NCBI GenBank assembly: GCA_016719295.1
Contig: JADKAF010000001.1
Location: forward strand, 3,968,001-4,032,000
DNA: 64,000 nt
From: Planctomycetota bacterium
GTDB taxonomy: Bacteria > Planctomycetota > UBA1135 > JADKAF01
Reading direction: 5' to 3'
Shown here: positions 53,105 to 61,448 of the stretch, piece by piece
Position numbering within the stretch: the first letter of the stretch is position 1
Layout of the letters: every line of letters starts with the position of its first letter
Notes under the pieces: generated by a model
Seen by the model: the letters and a program-made list of their open reading frames with translations, nothing else
Told to the model about the DNA's origin: nothing
The model's database searches: none
Program-made: the position numbers and the translations under genes

Positions 53105-54037
53105 TCAGTCCTCCCTCCCGAACTCGAAGCTCCGCGGCGTCCCGCCCTTCAAGAACCCGATCGTCGCCTTGAGCCGCCCTTCCTCCGAGAGCTCGTACGC
53201 GATGCGCTTCGGATAGTCGTGGCGCGGGTTCTCGAACACCGCGCGCGTCTTCGAGAGTTCGGTCAGCACGAACTCCGTCGCCGTCTTGCCTCCGGGCTGC
53301 GCGATGTAGACCAGCCCCCCATCGCGCTCGACGATGCGCAGATATTCGAACGCGACCAGCTTGCCGCTGGTATTCACCGTGCGCGAGATCGCGAGCATGG
53401 TGCCGCCGAGCGGTGGGCTCCAGCGCTCCTCGATCGACGAGCCCGAGCTCCGCGTGCCGACCCAAGCACCTGCGAGCCACTCGAGATCGCCGACGACAGC
53501 CTGCGCCGGCGTGGGCATCGGGATGTCCTCCGCGTGGCGATAGAGCGCGACCGATTCCCCTCCCGAGGACGGCTCGAAGGAAACGCGCACGATCAGCCCG
53601 TCGGCTGTGGGACGGAAGCTCCTCCGGATCCAGCGCAGCGACCCTTCTGTTTCGTTTCCCGACGTGCGCTCGAAGTCGACTTGGTACTGGAAGGTACCGT
53701 CCTTCCATTCGCCGCGGTAGCGCGTGATCGTCTTCGGCTCGGTGATCTCGGTGACCTTGCCATCGAGCGAGATGCGCACGTCGCGATGCCCGGAGCCATG
53801 GCCGTTCAACACGACCGCGCCTTCTTCGACGCGCAGCGAGAACTTGGAAGACATGGGTGGCCCGATCCGCTCGAGTGAACGCCCCTCGGTGCGGTCCTCG
53901 ACGTAGATCCACTCGCCGTCCACGGCGCGCAGCTTCTCGTCGGTCGTGGGGCGCGTGCTCGCCAGGGACGTCGCCGCGGCAACACCGAAGCTAGCCAAGA
54001 GGATGAGTGCGGTTGCGAGCGCAGGGCGAAAGGACAT
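53105..54037 (-). CDS. Secreted DUF6265-like protein
   Basis: 310 residues from ATG 54037. A signal peptide ends near GVAAAT. The first part (residues about 30-165) is a beta-rich domain with GEWIYVEDRTEGRSLERIGPP and AVVLNGHGSGHRDVRISLDG. The second part, about 175-310, has WLAGAWVGTR, EERWSPPLGGTMLAISRTV, GGLVYIAQPGGKTATEF and FENPRHDYPKRIAYE, which match the DUF6265/lipocalin-like family. It is probably periplasmic and binds a small hydrophobic ligand; this is inference. It is a single gene in the minus direction. Confidence 0.78.
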   Translation of the reverse strand: MSFRPALATALILLASFGVAAATSLASTRPTTDEKLRAVDGEWIYVEDRTEGRSLERIGPPMSSKFSLRVEEGAVVLNGHGSGHRDVRISLDGKVTEITEPKTITRYRGEWKDGTFQYQVDFERTSGNETEGSLRWIRRSFRPTADGLIVRVSFEPSSGGESVALYRHAEDIPMPTPAQAVVGDLEWLAGAWVGTRSSGSSIEERWSPPLGGTMLAISRTVNTSGKLVAFEYLRIVERDGGLVYIAQPGGKTATEFVLTELSKTRAVFENPRHDYPKRIAYELSEEGRLKATIGFLKGGTPRSFEFGRED

Positions 54038-54191
54038 GGCGGAGTTCTCTAGGGACGGCGATTCGTACGACCAGCGCACGTCGGTGGGAGCGAGCTTCGG
54101 CGGCATGGTCGCCTTGCAAGGGCCCCAGCATAGGCACGCCTCGGCGATTTCACTTGTACAAACGCGACAGGCTCGAGAGTCGCGGCCGAGT

Positions 54192-55277
54192 TCAGCGCCC
54201 GAGCTCGATGTCCTGCGCATTCAGGAGCACGAGCTCCTGCAACGGGCCGACGATGTCGATGCGCAGCCCCTGCGTCGAGACGAGCGAGCCGGTGAGCCAA
54301 GGCTGATTCGGCACCGGCAGCGAGAGATTGCCGTTGCCGGAGAACACGATCGGGGGCGCTCCGAGCGCGAGAAGCAGCTCGCCGTTGCCGATGGCGATGC
54401 CGCTGCCGGGTCCGTTCAAGCCGATGAGGAGGCCGGTGAGCGCGGTGTTGGGATTCGCGTTGTACGAGGTCGTCCAGATCGTGCCGAGCGCCGGCCGCGT
54501 GACGCAATCGTAGCCCGTCGGATTGACGCCGTTGCCGTTGCGGAAGGTACATCGCGCGACGCCGCGCGAGGGCATCTCTCCACCCAGCGCGTTCTGGCCG
54601 CTCATGCCGGCAACGGCGATGCGAGCGAGGAGCGCACCCGCTTTCGACCATTGCTCGAAGGTGCCCTGCGTCGTGCGGTCGTGCAGCCAGAGCGTCCCGT
54701 CGGCGTTGTCGTGCGCAAGCGCCATGTTCGAGTTGTGTCCGGTGCTGAAGGAGCGCAGCACCGTCCCGCTGAGCGAATACTCCGTCACGATCATGGTGGA
54801 GAACTGACCCACCCACAGCGAGTTGTTCGTGGGGTCGTAGGTCAGCGATCCGATACCGCCCGCATCGAAGAGCTGCACGGGATTCGACCAGGATTGATCG
54901 AAGCGGAACACGAGGCCCCCGCTGTCGATCGCGTAGTGGCGGAGCCCGTCGGTCGCCCCATCCCAGCAGCGTCCGGGTCCGACGGGGTGCGTGTAGCGCG
55001 TGGTGAGGTCGTTGCCGGCGAGGTCGTACTCCGCGCCGATCTCGCCCGCGTTGGCACCCATCGTGCGCACGGTCGTCGTCACCGCGATCGGATATTGATA
55101 GTTCGCGGTGCCGGGCGCCGGACTCCACGAGCGCAGCAGCACGCCGCCTTGGATGACGTGGAACGTCGCCTGGTCGCCCGCCATGACGTAGTACTCGCTG
55201 ATCTGCGCGCCGGCGAGAGGCGCGAGTAGCGACGCGAGCGCGGCGCCGAGCAGAGTGGTGCGAAGGTTCGGGTTCAT
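54192..55277 (-). CDS. Secreted protein with shared C-terminal module
   Basis: 361 residues from ATG 55277 (AGGAG upstream). A signal peptide ends near PLAGAQ. The body contains repeated segments typical of propellers (VFRFDQSWSNPVQLFDAGG, IGSLTYDPTNNSLWVGQ, ALAHDNADGTLWLHDR), probably a six-bladed fold of the SGL/NHL type. The last 70 residues (LLIGLNGPGSGIAIGNGELL, PVPNQPWLTGSLVSTQG) are a shortened C-terminal module, ending in QDIELGR. No enzymatic residues are named. Surface localisation is inferred. Confidence 0.78.
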   Translation of the reverse strand: MNPNLRTTLLGAALASLLAPLAGAQISEYYVMAGDQATFHVIQGGVLLRSWSPAPGTANYQYPIAVTTTVRTMGANAGEIGAEYDLAGNDLTTRYTHPVGPGRCWDGATDGLRHYAIDSGGLVFRFDQSWSNPVQLFDAGGIGSLTYDPTNNSLWVGQFSTMIVTEYSLSGTVLRSFSTGHNSNMALAHDNADGTLWLHDRTTQGTFEQWSKAGALLARIAVAGMSGQNALGGEMPSRGVARCTFRNGNGVNPTGYDCVTRPALGTIWTTSYNANPNTALTGLLIGLNGPGSGIAIGNGELLLALGAPPIVFSGNGNLSLPVPNQPWLTGSLVSTQGLRIDIVGPLQELVLLNAQDIELGR

Positions 55278-55555
55278 CGAGGGACACTCCTGTTCCGAGG
55301 CTCCCTGCATCCTGTCCACCTCGCCCCGGATCGACAACCCTGCGGGCCGCGTTCGCATCCGGGACGGGTCGCAAGCATGCCATTCCGTAGCCTCCGATCC
55401 CTGCGACGCAAGCGCGCGCAGCGCGCTACCGGCCGAAGGTCCGTGAAGATCGCTCCCGTGGTTCGAGCTGTTCGGGCTGGGTTGAGCCGAGGTCGATCCA
55501 CACTCGCGATAGGTGCCGCGCATTGAATATCCTCCACGCGCTCCACGGAGGAATC

Positions 55556-56251
55556 ATGCACGGCAATCCCCGACCGCAAGACTCGCACCCGATCTTCCGA
55601 CTCACCACGGGCCAGGCCCCGTGGGGAGACTATGGCTCGATCCTCGTCCATGGCATGGCCAGTCACCTCGGCCGCGACACGCAGGGTCGCATCCAGCTCG
55701 AGCGCACGGGGCCATGGATGCCTCTACTGAGCAATCCCTATGATGCGCTGGTCGCGAAGGATGAGTTCCGCGAGGAGCTTAGAGGCAGCGGCATGCGCGG
55801 ACTGCGCTTCCGGCCGGTGACCAAGGCCCGCATCGTCAAGCTCGCGTGGGAACGCTGGGATAGCGCGGCAGCAGAGCCCAAGTTCTTCCCTCGCGGAGGT
55901 GAGCCCGAGGACTACATCCTCGGGCGCAAGCACGATCCCGCGCTCGCGGATCAGCTCGGTGATCTCTGGGAGCTCCGCTTCGCCACCGGCGTGCGTGAGT
56001 CCAGGTTCCTGCGCAAGGGCCAGCGCATCGGGGGCCGGATCGTGTTGCATCCCTCCACGTGGAACGGCGCCGATCTCTTCGGCGGAACGGAGACCCGCCG
56101 CATCTACGTCTCCACTCGCATGAGAGTGTGGCTGGAGCACCGCGTCGGGCCACGCGTGCTTCGCTTCGAGGACGTCCAGATCGCGACGAAGCAGGAGGAG
56201 CAGAAGATGCGGAGATCACTCTCCAAGCTGCGTAGGCCGAGCATCGACTAG
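55556..56251 (+). CDS. Soluble hypothetical protein
   Basis: 231 residues. ATG 55556 is taken because it has a strong ribosome site (GGAGG five bases upstream); a TTG at 55523 would add 11 residues. It contains WDSAAAEPKFFPRGGEPEDY, ILGRKHDPALADQLGDLWEL and a basic C-terminus (MRRSLSKLRRPS). The order of motifs resembles proteins found near polymorphic toxins as immunity-like modules, but no toxin gene is adjacent and I do not assign the family. The product is likely cytoplasmic. Confidence 0.6.
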   Translation: MHGNPRPQDSHPIFRLTTGQAPWGDYGSILVHGMASHLGRDTQGRIQLERTGPWMPLLSNPYDALVAKDEFREELRGSGMRGLRFRPVTKARIVKLAWERWDSAAAEPKFFPRGGEPEDYILGRKHDPALADQLGDLWELRFATGVRESRFLRKGQRIGGRIVLHPSTWNGADLFGGTETRRIYVSTRMRVWLEHRVGPRVLRFEDVQIATKQEEQKMRRSLSKLRRPSID

Positions 56252-56327
56252 ACTCACGCGCCGCTCGCACGCGCCGATCTCCGCGGCTCCAGAACGAGGC
56301 GAGCCATGCGCCTCGCCGCCGTCTTCC

Positions 56328-57569
56328 ATGCTCCCTCATCCCCGCCCCACCCCCGGCTGGACCCTCCTCGCCCTCGCCGCCCTCGCGATGGTCGGTACGC
56401 TCCCCGCCCGCACGCAGGGGCTCGGCCTCATCACCGAGCCGCTGCTCGCGGACCTCGCGCTCGACCGCGTGAGCTACGCGAGCCTGAACCTCTGGGCCAC
56501 CATCCTGGGCGCCTCCGGCGCGCTCGGCATCGGTCGGCTGCTCGATCGCTACGGCCCGCGCCTCGTGCTGACCTGCGTCGCGGCAATGCTGGCGCTGATC
56601 GTCGCGGCGATGAGCCAGGTGACGAGCTGGTTCCCCCTCGCCGTCGCGCTCACCGCGACGCGCGCCGTGGGGCAAGGTGCCCTCTCGGTCGTCAGCATCG
56701 CGATGGTCGGGCTCTGGTTCCGCCAGCGGATCGATCGCGCGATGGCGCTCTACAGCATCGCGCTGTCGATCGGCTTCATGATGGCCTTCCCTGCCGTCGG
56801 CGCGATCGTCGAGAGCTACGGCTGGCGTGTAGCTTGGCTCGCGATCGCCGTGGCGTTGGGCTTCGGCCTGGCGCCCTTGGCGTGGATCCTCGCGCGTCGC
56901 GGTCCACCGACCAGCGACTCGCGCGCCGACGAACCGGAAGCTAGAAACGCGGAGGGCCTCTCCCTTGCGGAAGCGCTGCGAACAGGGGCGTTCTGGGTCT
57001 TCGCGCTCGGAGCCGCACTGTACGGTCTGGTCGCCTCAGGCATCGGCCTCTTCAACGAAGCGATCTTGGCGGAGCTCGGCTTCGGCTACGACATCTACTA
57101 CCAGTCGCTCGCCATCACCGCGCTCTTCTCGCTGGTGGGCAACTTCCTCGGCGGCTGGCTCACACGCAAGGTCTCGTTCGTGCGCCTGATGGCGGGTGCG
57201 ATGGTGCTGCTCGCCCTGGGCGTGGGTGTCCTGCCGCAGCTCGGATCGCTCACGGCCGTGATGCTCTGGGCCGCGGCGATGGGCATCAGCGGCGGCATCG
57301 TCATGGTGCACTTCTTCAGCGTGTGGCCCGCGGTCTTCGGGCGAAAGCACCTGGGGCGCATCCAGGGAACCGCGCAAGCGCTGACCGTGCTCGGCTCCGC
57401 GATCGGCCCGCTCTTGCTCGCCGCGTGCATCGAAGCCACGGGGAGTTATGGGGCGATGTTCCGGATCCTGGCTCTCGCGATTGCGCTGCTCGCCCTCGCC
57501 GCTCTGCTCGTGAGCTTGCCGACGCTACAGGCGAACTCGCGCTCGGCGGAACCGCACGCCCTCGGATGA
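56328..57569 (+). CDS. Major facilitator superfamily transporter
   Basis: 413 residues from ATG 56328. Twelve hydrophobic segments are visible. The cytoplasmic loop between helices 2 and 3 carries GRLLDRYGPR, the MFS signature, and an equivalent at GGWLTRKVSFVRL in the second half. The central loop (RGPPTSDSRADEPEARNAEG) is hydrophilic. Substrate is not indicated by the sequence; sugar, organic acid or drug transport are all possible. Its stop overlaps the ATG of the next gene (ATGA), so the pair is co-transcribed and translationally coupled. Confidence 0.88.
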   Translation: MLPHPRPTPGWTLLALAALAMVGTLPARTQGLGLITEPLLADLALDRVSYASLNLWATILGASGALGIGRLLDRYGPRLVLTCVAAMLALIVAAMSQVTSWFPLAVALTATRAVGQGALSVVSIAMVGLWFRQRIDRAMALYSIALSIGFMMAFPAVGAIVESYGWRVAWLAIAVALGFGLAPLAWILARRGPPTSDSRADEPEARNAEGLSLAEALRTGAFWVFALGAALYGLVASGIGLFNEAILAELGFGYDIYYQSLAITALFSLVGNFLGGWLTRKVSFVRLMAGAMVLLALGVGVLPQLGSLTAVMLWAAAMGISGGIVMVHFFSVWPAVFGRKHLGRIQGTAQALTVLGSAIGPLLLAACIEATGSYGAMFRILALAIALLALAALLVSLPTLQANSRSAEPHALG

Positions 57570-58036
57570 ACGCGCTGCTCTACGTCGCGATCTGGCTCTC
57601 GCTCGCGCTGCTCGCCCTCGGCGAGCTCGCGCGCTCGCGGCCGGCGCGAACGTGGGCGCGCGGAGCATCGTTCATCGGTTGGCTGCTTCTCGTCGCGCAC
57701 GTGCTTTTGGCGTTCGAGGTCGTGCATGGCTGGCAGCACAGCTCAGCGCTAGAAGCGACGGCGCAACAGACGCGCGAGATCTACGGGCTCGACTGGGGCG
57801 GCGGGCTCTATGTGAACTACGCGTTCCTCGCGCTCTGGGCCGGCGAGCTCTGGCGCTGGGATGCACCCGCCCCATCGCCCGCGCGACGTCTGCTCTGGCG
57901 CGGCATGGTGCTGATCCTCGTCTCGAACGGCGCGATCGTGTTCGCCGTCGGCTGGCGCCGCTTCTTGGGCGGTCTGATCACGCTGGCGTTGCTGTGGGCT
58001 TGGGTGCGAGCGACGCGGCGCGCAGGCGCGGCTTGA
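57566..58036 (+). CDS. Membrane protein coupled to the MFS transporter gene
   Basis: 156 residues from ATG 57566 overlapping the transporter stop. Four hydrophobic segments (LLYVAIWLSLALLALGELA, ASFIGWLLLVAHVLLAFEV, YVNYAFLALWAGELW, GMVLILVSNGAIVFAVGW). A conserved-looking His/Trp region (EVVHGWQHSSAL) lies in the periplasmic loop. The family is not recognised. Position and coupling suggest that it assists or accompanies the transporter. Confidence 0.68.
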   Translation: MNALLYVAIWLSLALLALGELARSRPARTWARGASFIGWLLLVAHVLLAFEVVHGWQHSSALEATAQQTREIYGLDWGGGLYVNYAFLALWAGELWRWDAPAPSPARRLLWRGMVLILVSNGAIVFAVGWRRFLGGLITLALLWAWVRATRRAGAA

Positions 58037-58049
58037 TCGCGCGGCGAGC

Positions 58050-58877
58050 TCAGGACGTCGGCGGCGACGCGTCGCTGGGCGGCGGACAGAACGCGTGCAG
58101 CCACGCTTCCCACGCCGGCTTCTGCGCTGCCGCCTCCGCCGCGCGCGGGCCGTAGAAGAAGCCCTGCAGCGTCGCCATGCGCATGCCCATGCAGTCCATG
58201 GCGCTCGCGAGCACGATACCGGGCGCGGGCTCCGCGAGGGCGATCATGACGCCCTTCCCCTGCGGCAGATCGTCGACGGCCTTCACGCTGCCGGCGATCA
58301 CGGCATCCGCGCCAGCCGTAACGCGCACTGGCGCACCGACGCGCGGCGCCGGGATACCTAGCGCACCAGCGAACTTCGTCCACAGCGCCTCGCCATCGTC
58401 ACCGGACGGCGCCATCAGTACGAACGACGCGGACGCGGCGCCTGCGTGGTGCTCCAGGTACTCGCGCAGCACGCGAAAGTAGCTGGGCCAGCCCGTCTCC
58501 GTGCCCTCGAGGTGTGCATCCCACTCATCGCTGCTCGCCTGCATGCGATGCACGACGCGCACACGACACGTTCCGCCGCTCTCGGGCTGGACGCTCCACT
58601 CCGTCGCAACCTTCGGTCCCCCCTGCAGCCAGGACTCGTCTTCCGCGGTGAAGCTCCGCGGCGCGTTCCACGCGACGATCTTCGCGGAGGAGACCATGCC
58701 GCCGCCGAAGTCGAGCGTGAGCGCGCCACCGACGCGCCCTTCGAGCTGCGTCGGCACGAACCAAGCCGAGATTCCCGGCCCGGTCGCGATCGCGTTCCAG
58801 ACCTGCTCGGGGGTGCCCTTCACGACGGTGTCGACCTGCACGCTGCGCTGTCCCGAGGAGTCCTTCTGAACGGCCAT
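58050..58877 (-). CDS. SRPBCC/AHSA1-type protein with C-terminal extension
   Basis: 275 residues from ATG 58877 (GGAAGG upstream). The first 145 residues form an AHSA1-like SRPBCC domain: VKGTPEQVWNAIATGPGISA, WFVPTQLEGRVGG, TLDFGGGMVSSAKIVAW and VRVVHRMQ. The C-terminal half (VLMAPSGDDGEALWTKFAGA ... VIAGSVKAVDDLPQGKG) appears to be a second, diverged ligand-binding domain. The fold usually binds hydrophobic molecules or modulates Hsp90-like chaperones. Function remains undefined. Convergent with the MFS operon. Confidence 0.8.
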   Translation of the reverse strand: MAVQKDSSGQRSVQVDTVVKGTPEQVWNAIATGPGISAWFVPTQLEGRVGGALTLDFGGGMVSSAKIVAWNAPRSFTAEDESWLQGGPKVATEWSVQPESGGTCRVRVVHRMQASSDEWDAHLEGTETGWPSYFRVLREYLEHHAGAASASFVLMAPSGDDGEALWTKFAGALGIPAPRVGAPVRVTAGADAVIAGSVKAVDDLPQGKGVMIALAEPAPGIVLASAMDCMGMRMATLQGFFYGPRAAEAAAQKPAWEAWLHAFCPPPSDASPPTS

Positions 58878-58950
58878 GGTCTACCTTCCTGACGAGAGGG
58901 GAGGCCTCAGAGTGGCCCGACGCGAGCGCGAAGGCAACCGTGGATCACCT

Positions 58951-58998
58951 CGATCAAATAGGGGTCCGATCAAATAGGGGTCAGACCCCTATTTGATC
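58951..58998. repeat. REP-like palindrome GGGGTCAGACCCC with tandem half-copy
   Basis: GATCAAATAGGGGTC AGA CCCCTATTTGATC forms a 14-base perfect stem, and its left half (CGATCAAATAGGGGTC) is repeated just upstream. The same core occurs at 61341-61421. It sits 11 bases past the 3' end of the minus-strand gene at 59009 and may end its transcript. Confidence 0.65.
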
Positions 58999-59008
58999 GA
59001 CAGCGCGC

Positions 59009-61159
59009 TCAGTAGCGGAGCTTCAGGTCGAACGCGCGGGTCGTCTGCACGCCCGTGCCGAAGACGAAGCCCTGCACGTAGACATGCGATTGGAGCGCGC
59101 CCGGCGCGTTCGGCAAGCGCACCGCGAGCTCGGCGACGCGGCCGATCGCCATCGGCGCGAGTGCATCGAGGCTCGCGCGAAGAATGCAGCCGGCGCCAAG
59201 ATCGAGAGGGAGCGCATTACCGCCGAGCTGCGCGCTCGAGACGCCGAAGGCGAGCAGCGCGAAGCCGCCGACCTGGCCGGTCGTGTCGAGCTTCGCTTCG
59301 ACGAGGCCGCCGGGGGTGGGCACGACCGAGAGCGAGAGGCCCTCTTCGGGACGACGCTCGTAGCAGCCCGCACCGAGCGGTGCGACGGTGATCGCGTCGC
59401 CGCTCCGGAGCGAGGCGACCTCCGCGGGCGTCAGCACGCGCGGCACGTAGCGCAGCTCGTCGAGGTCGAAGAAGTCGGTCGCACGATCGCGGCCGAGCTG
59501 ATCGGCGCCCAAGGCGAGGCGTTGGAAGAGCCCCAAACGCACGCTCGGCGAGAGGATCGACCACGCGGGCTCGGGCTGCCCGTCGACGAAGAGCTGGAGC
59601 TGCCGTTGCGCGACGTCCACGGTGAACGCGACGTGGATCCAGCGCTGCGCGAGGTGAATCGGCCGCGTCGAGACGAAGCGCGAGGACTGGAAGAACGGCC
59701 CCACATCGACGACGAGCGCGTTGGTCCCGAGTGCGGTGCCCGTCGTCACCGAGAAGTCGGCGAGATCGAGGAGCTTCACCGCGGCCTGCGGCGCTTGCGG
59801 CCCCATGCGCTGCCACCAGGCGATGGTGTAGGAACCCTGCTGCGGCCGCAGGAACGGATTGGCTTGCAGCGAGCTCAGATAGCCGCCGCTGCCGCGCGCG
59901 AGCATGCCCGCGCCCGCGTCGTTCCCGCGGTAGGCCTCGCGACCGGGCCCCGGATCGCCTTGCCAACGCGAAGCGCTCGGAATGGTGAAGGCCGGCGCCG
60001 TCGCCGTGCCGCGCGCCGCATCGAAGCTGCGCCCGCCGCTGCTCTCGTCGAACGCGAGGCGCAGCTCGTAGCGCGCTTGGTTCTCCCAATGCACGACGCG
60101 CTGCGCGAAGCCCTCGGTGCGCACGAGATCGAGATCGCCGTCGCCGTCGAAGTCGCCGCTCGCGATCCGCGCCGCGGGGTACGGGAACGAGAGCGGGAAG
60201 CGCGCCGTGGAAGTTGTACCGCGCACCCAGAGGAGGTCCTCGGTGCTCGTCACGACCAACAGGTCGAGCGGCCCCACCGCATCGAACGATCCCGCTCGCG
60301 CGACGTAGACGGCCTCGGGCCCCGCGTGCTGTAGAGCCTCAGGTTGCAGGCTCCCGAAGCGATCCGCGCTGAGGAGCGTCACCCCCCACGTCGTGAACGG
60401 CAGATCGTTGCGATTGCCGACCAGCAGCAAATCCTCGAAGCCATCGCCATCGAAGTCGACGACCTGCTCGATGCGGCTGGGATAGGTGAGCTGCGGACCA
60501 ACGGCCAGCGCGAAGCTGCGCCCCGTGGTGCGCGTGATGACCGAGGTCGTGCGATCAGCGTGCGTGACGGCGAGGCTGCGCGCGCTCCCGGAGACGAGCC
60601 GCAGCGCGGCGAAGCTCTGCGGCGCGCTCGGCAGCGGCACCGCGACGCCGCCGGCGAAGTTCCCCTGACCGTCGCCGAAGTAGAGCTCGAGGCGCGTCGA
60701 GTTGAGGGGATGCAGTGCGACGTCGAGGAAGCCGTCGCCGTCGCAGTCCGCGATCTGCAGCGGCACCGCGGTCGCGTTCGCGACGCTCTGCGGTCCCGCG
60801 CTGAAGTTCCCTTGGCCGTCGTTCCAATAGGTCGTAAGGAAGCTGAACGAGCTGCCGAGGATGTCGACGTCCCCATCGCCGTCGAGATCGCCGAAGCCGA
60901 GGTCGTAAGTTCCGATCGGGAGCAGCGCGCGCGGCACGTCGGCGAAGGTCCCCTCCGCGCGAGAGAAGAGCGCTTCGGGCGCGCGGCCGAGCGCATCCGA
61001 GACCACCTCCGGACGACCATCGCCGTTCAGGTCGACGGAGAGCAGTCGTTCGGGCAGGACGCCGAACGAGAGGCGCTGGGCGGAGGTGAACTCGATCTGA
61101 GCGGCGGCGCTCGTCGAGAGAACGGCTGTGGCGAGCACGGCGAGGGACGGTCGGTGCAT
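59009..61159 (-). CDS. Secreted FG-GAP/VCBS and LamG protein with C-terminal module
   Basis: 716 residues from ATG 61159. A signal peptide ends near SAAAQ. Residues about 30-360 hold repeated FG-GAP/VCBS units (DLNGDGRPEVV, DLDGDGDVDILG, DCDGDGFLDVA, DFDGDGFEDLL, DFDGDGDLDLV), calcium-binding loops of an integrin-like propeller. A LamG/concanavalin-like domain follows (SYTIAWWQRMG, RWIHVAFTVDVAQRQLQLFVDGQ, about 450-580). The last 120 residues are the C-terminal module (APLGAGC ... HVYVQGFVFG), here without a canonical IG end. It is likely a surface adhesin or matrix protein. REP-like palindromes flank the gene on both sides. Confidence 0.88.
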   Translation of the reverse strand: MHRPSLAVLATAVLSTSAAAQIEFTSAQRLSFGVLPERLLSVDLNGDGRPEVVSDALGRAPEALFSRAEGTFADVPRALLPIGTYDLGFGDLDGDGDVDILGSSFSFLTTYWNDGQGNFSAGPQSVANATAVPLQIADCDGDGFLDVALHPLNSTRLELYFGDGQGNFAGGVAVPLPSAPQSFAALRLVSGSARSLAVTHADRTTSVITRTTGRSFALAVGPQLTYPSRIEQVVDFDGDGFEDLLLVGNRNDLPFTTWGVTLLSADRFGSLQPEALQHAGPEAVYVARAGSFDAVGPLDLLVVTSTEDLLWVRGTTSTARFPLSFPYPAARIASGDFDGDGDLDLVRTEGFAQRVVHWENQARYELRLAFDESSGGRSFDAARGTATAPAFTIPSASRWQGDPGPGREAYRGNDAGAGMLARGSGGYLSSLQANPFLRPQQGSYTIAWWQRMGPQAPQAAVKLLDLADFSVTTGTALGTNALVVDVGPFFQSSRFVSTRPIHLAQRWIHVAFTVDVAQRQLQLFVDGQPEPAWSILSPSVRLGLFQRLALGADQLGRDRATDFFDLDELRYVPRVLTPAEVASLRSGDAITVAPLGAGCYERRPEEGLSLSVVPTPGGLVEAKLDTTGQVGGFALLAFGVSSAQLGGNALPLDLGAGCILRASLDALAPMAIGRVAELAVRLPNAPGALQSHVYVQGFVFGTGVQTTRAFDLKLRY

Positions 61160-61340
61160 GGGGCTCTGGCTGCTCTCCGCTCGGCTCGCGGGGAAGCGCG
61201 CGGACCGATAGGAGCGAAGGGTGGGCGGGGAGAGCACGAGAGCTCGGCAAGTTTCGATCCGCCCCTTCGAACGCGGCCGAGAATCTGCTGCGCGAGGGCG
61301 AGCCCTCGCGTGAGCCGTTACGCCCGCGACTCACGAACGC

Positions 61341-61421
61341 CGTCGATCAGCAAGGGGTCTGACCCCTCGTTGATCGATGGCGTCGATCAGCTAGGGGTCT
61401 GACCCCTCTCTGATCGACGGC
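61341..61421. repeat. Tandem REP-like palindromes GGGGTCTGACCCC
   Basis: Two hairpins lie side by side: CGATCAGCAAGGGGTCTGAC-type at 61344-61376 and a longer one at 61381-61419, each with an AGGGGTCTGACCCCT core and GATCA...TGATC arms. They occupy the gap between two minus-strand genes and could serve as a terminator of the upstream one. Confidence 0.65.
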
Positions 61422-61448
61422 GCGCTGCTGCGGCCGCGCGAGCCGCGC

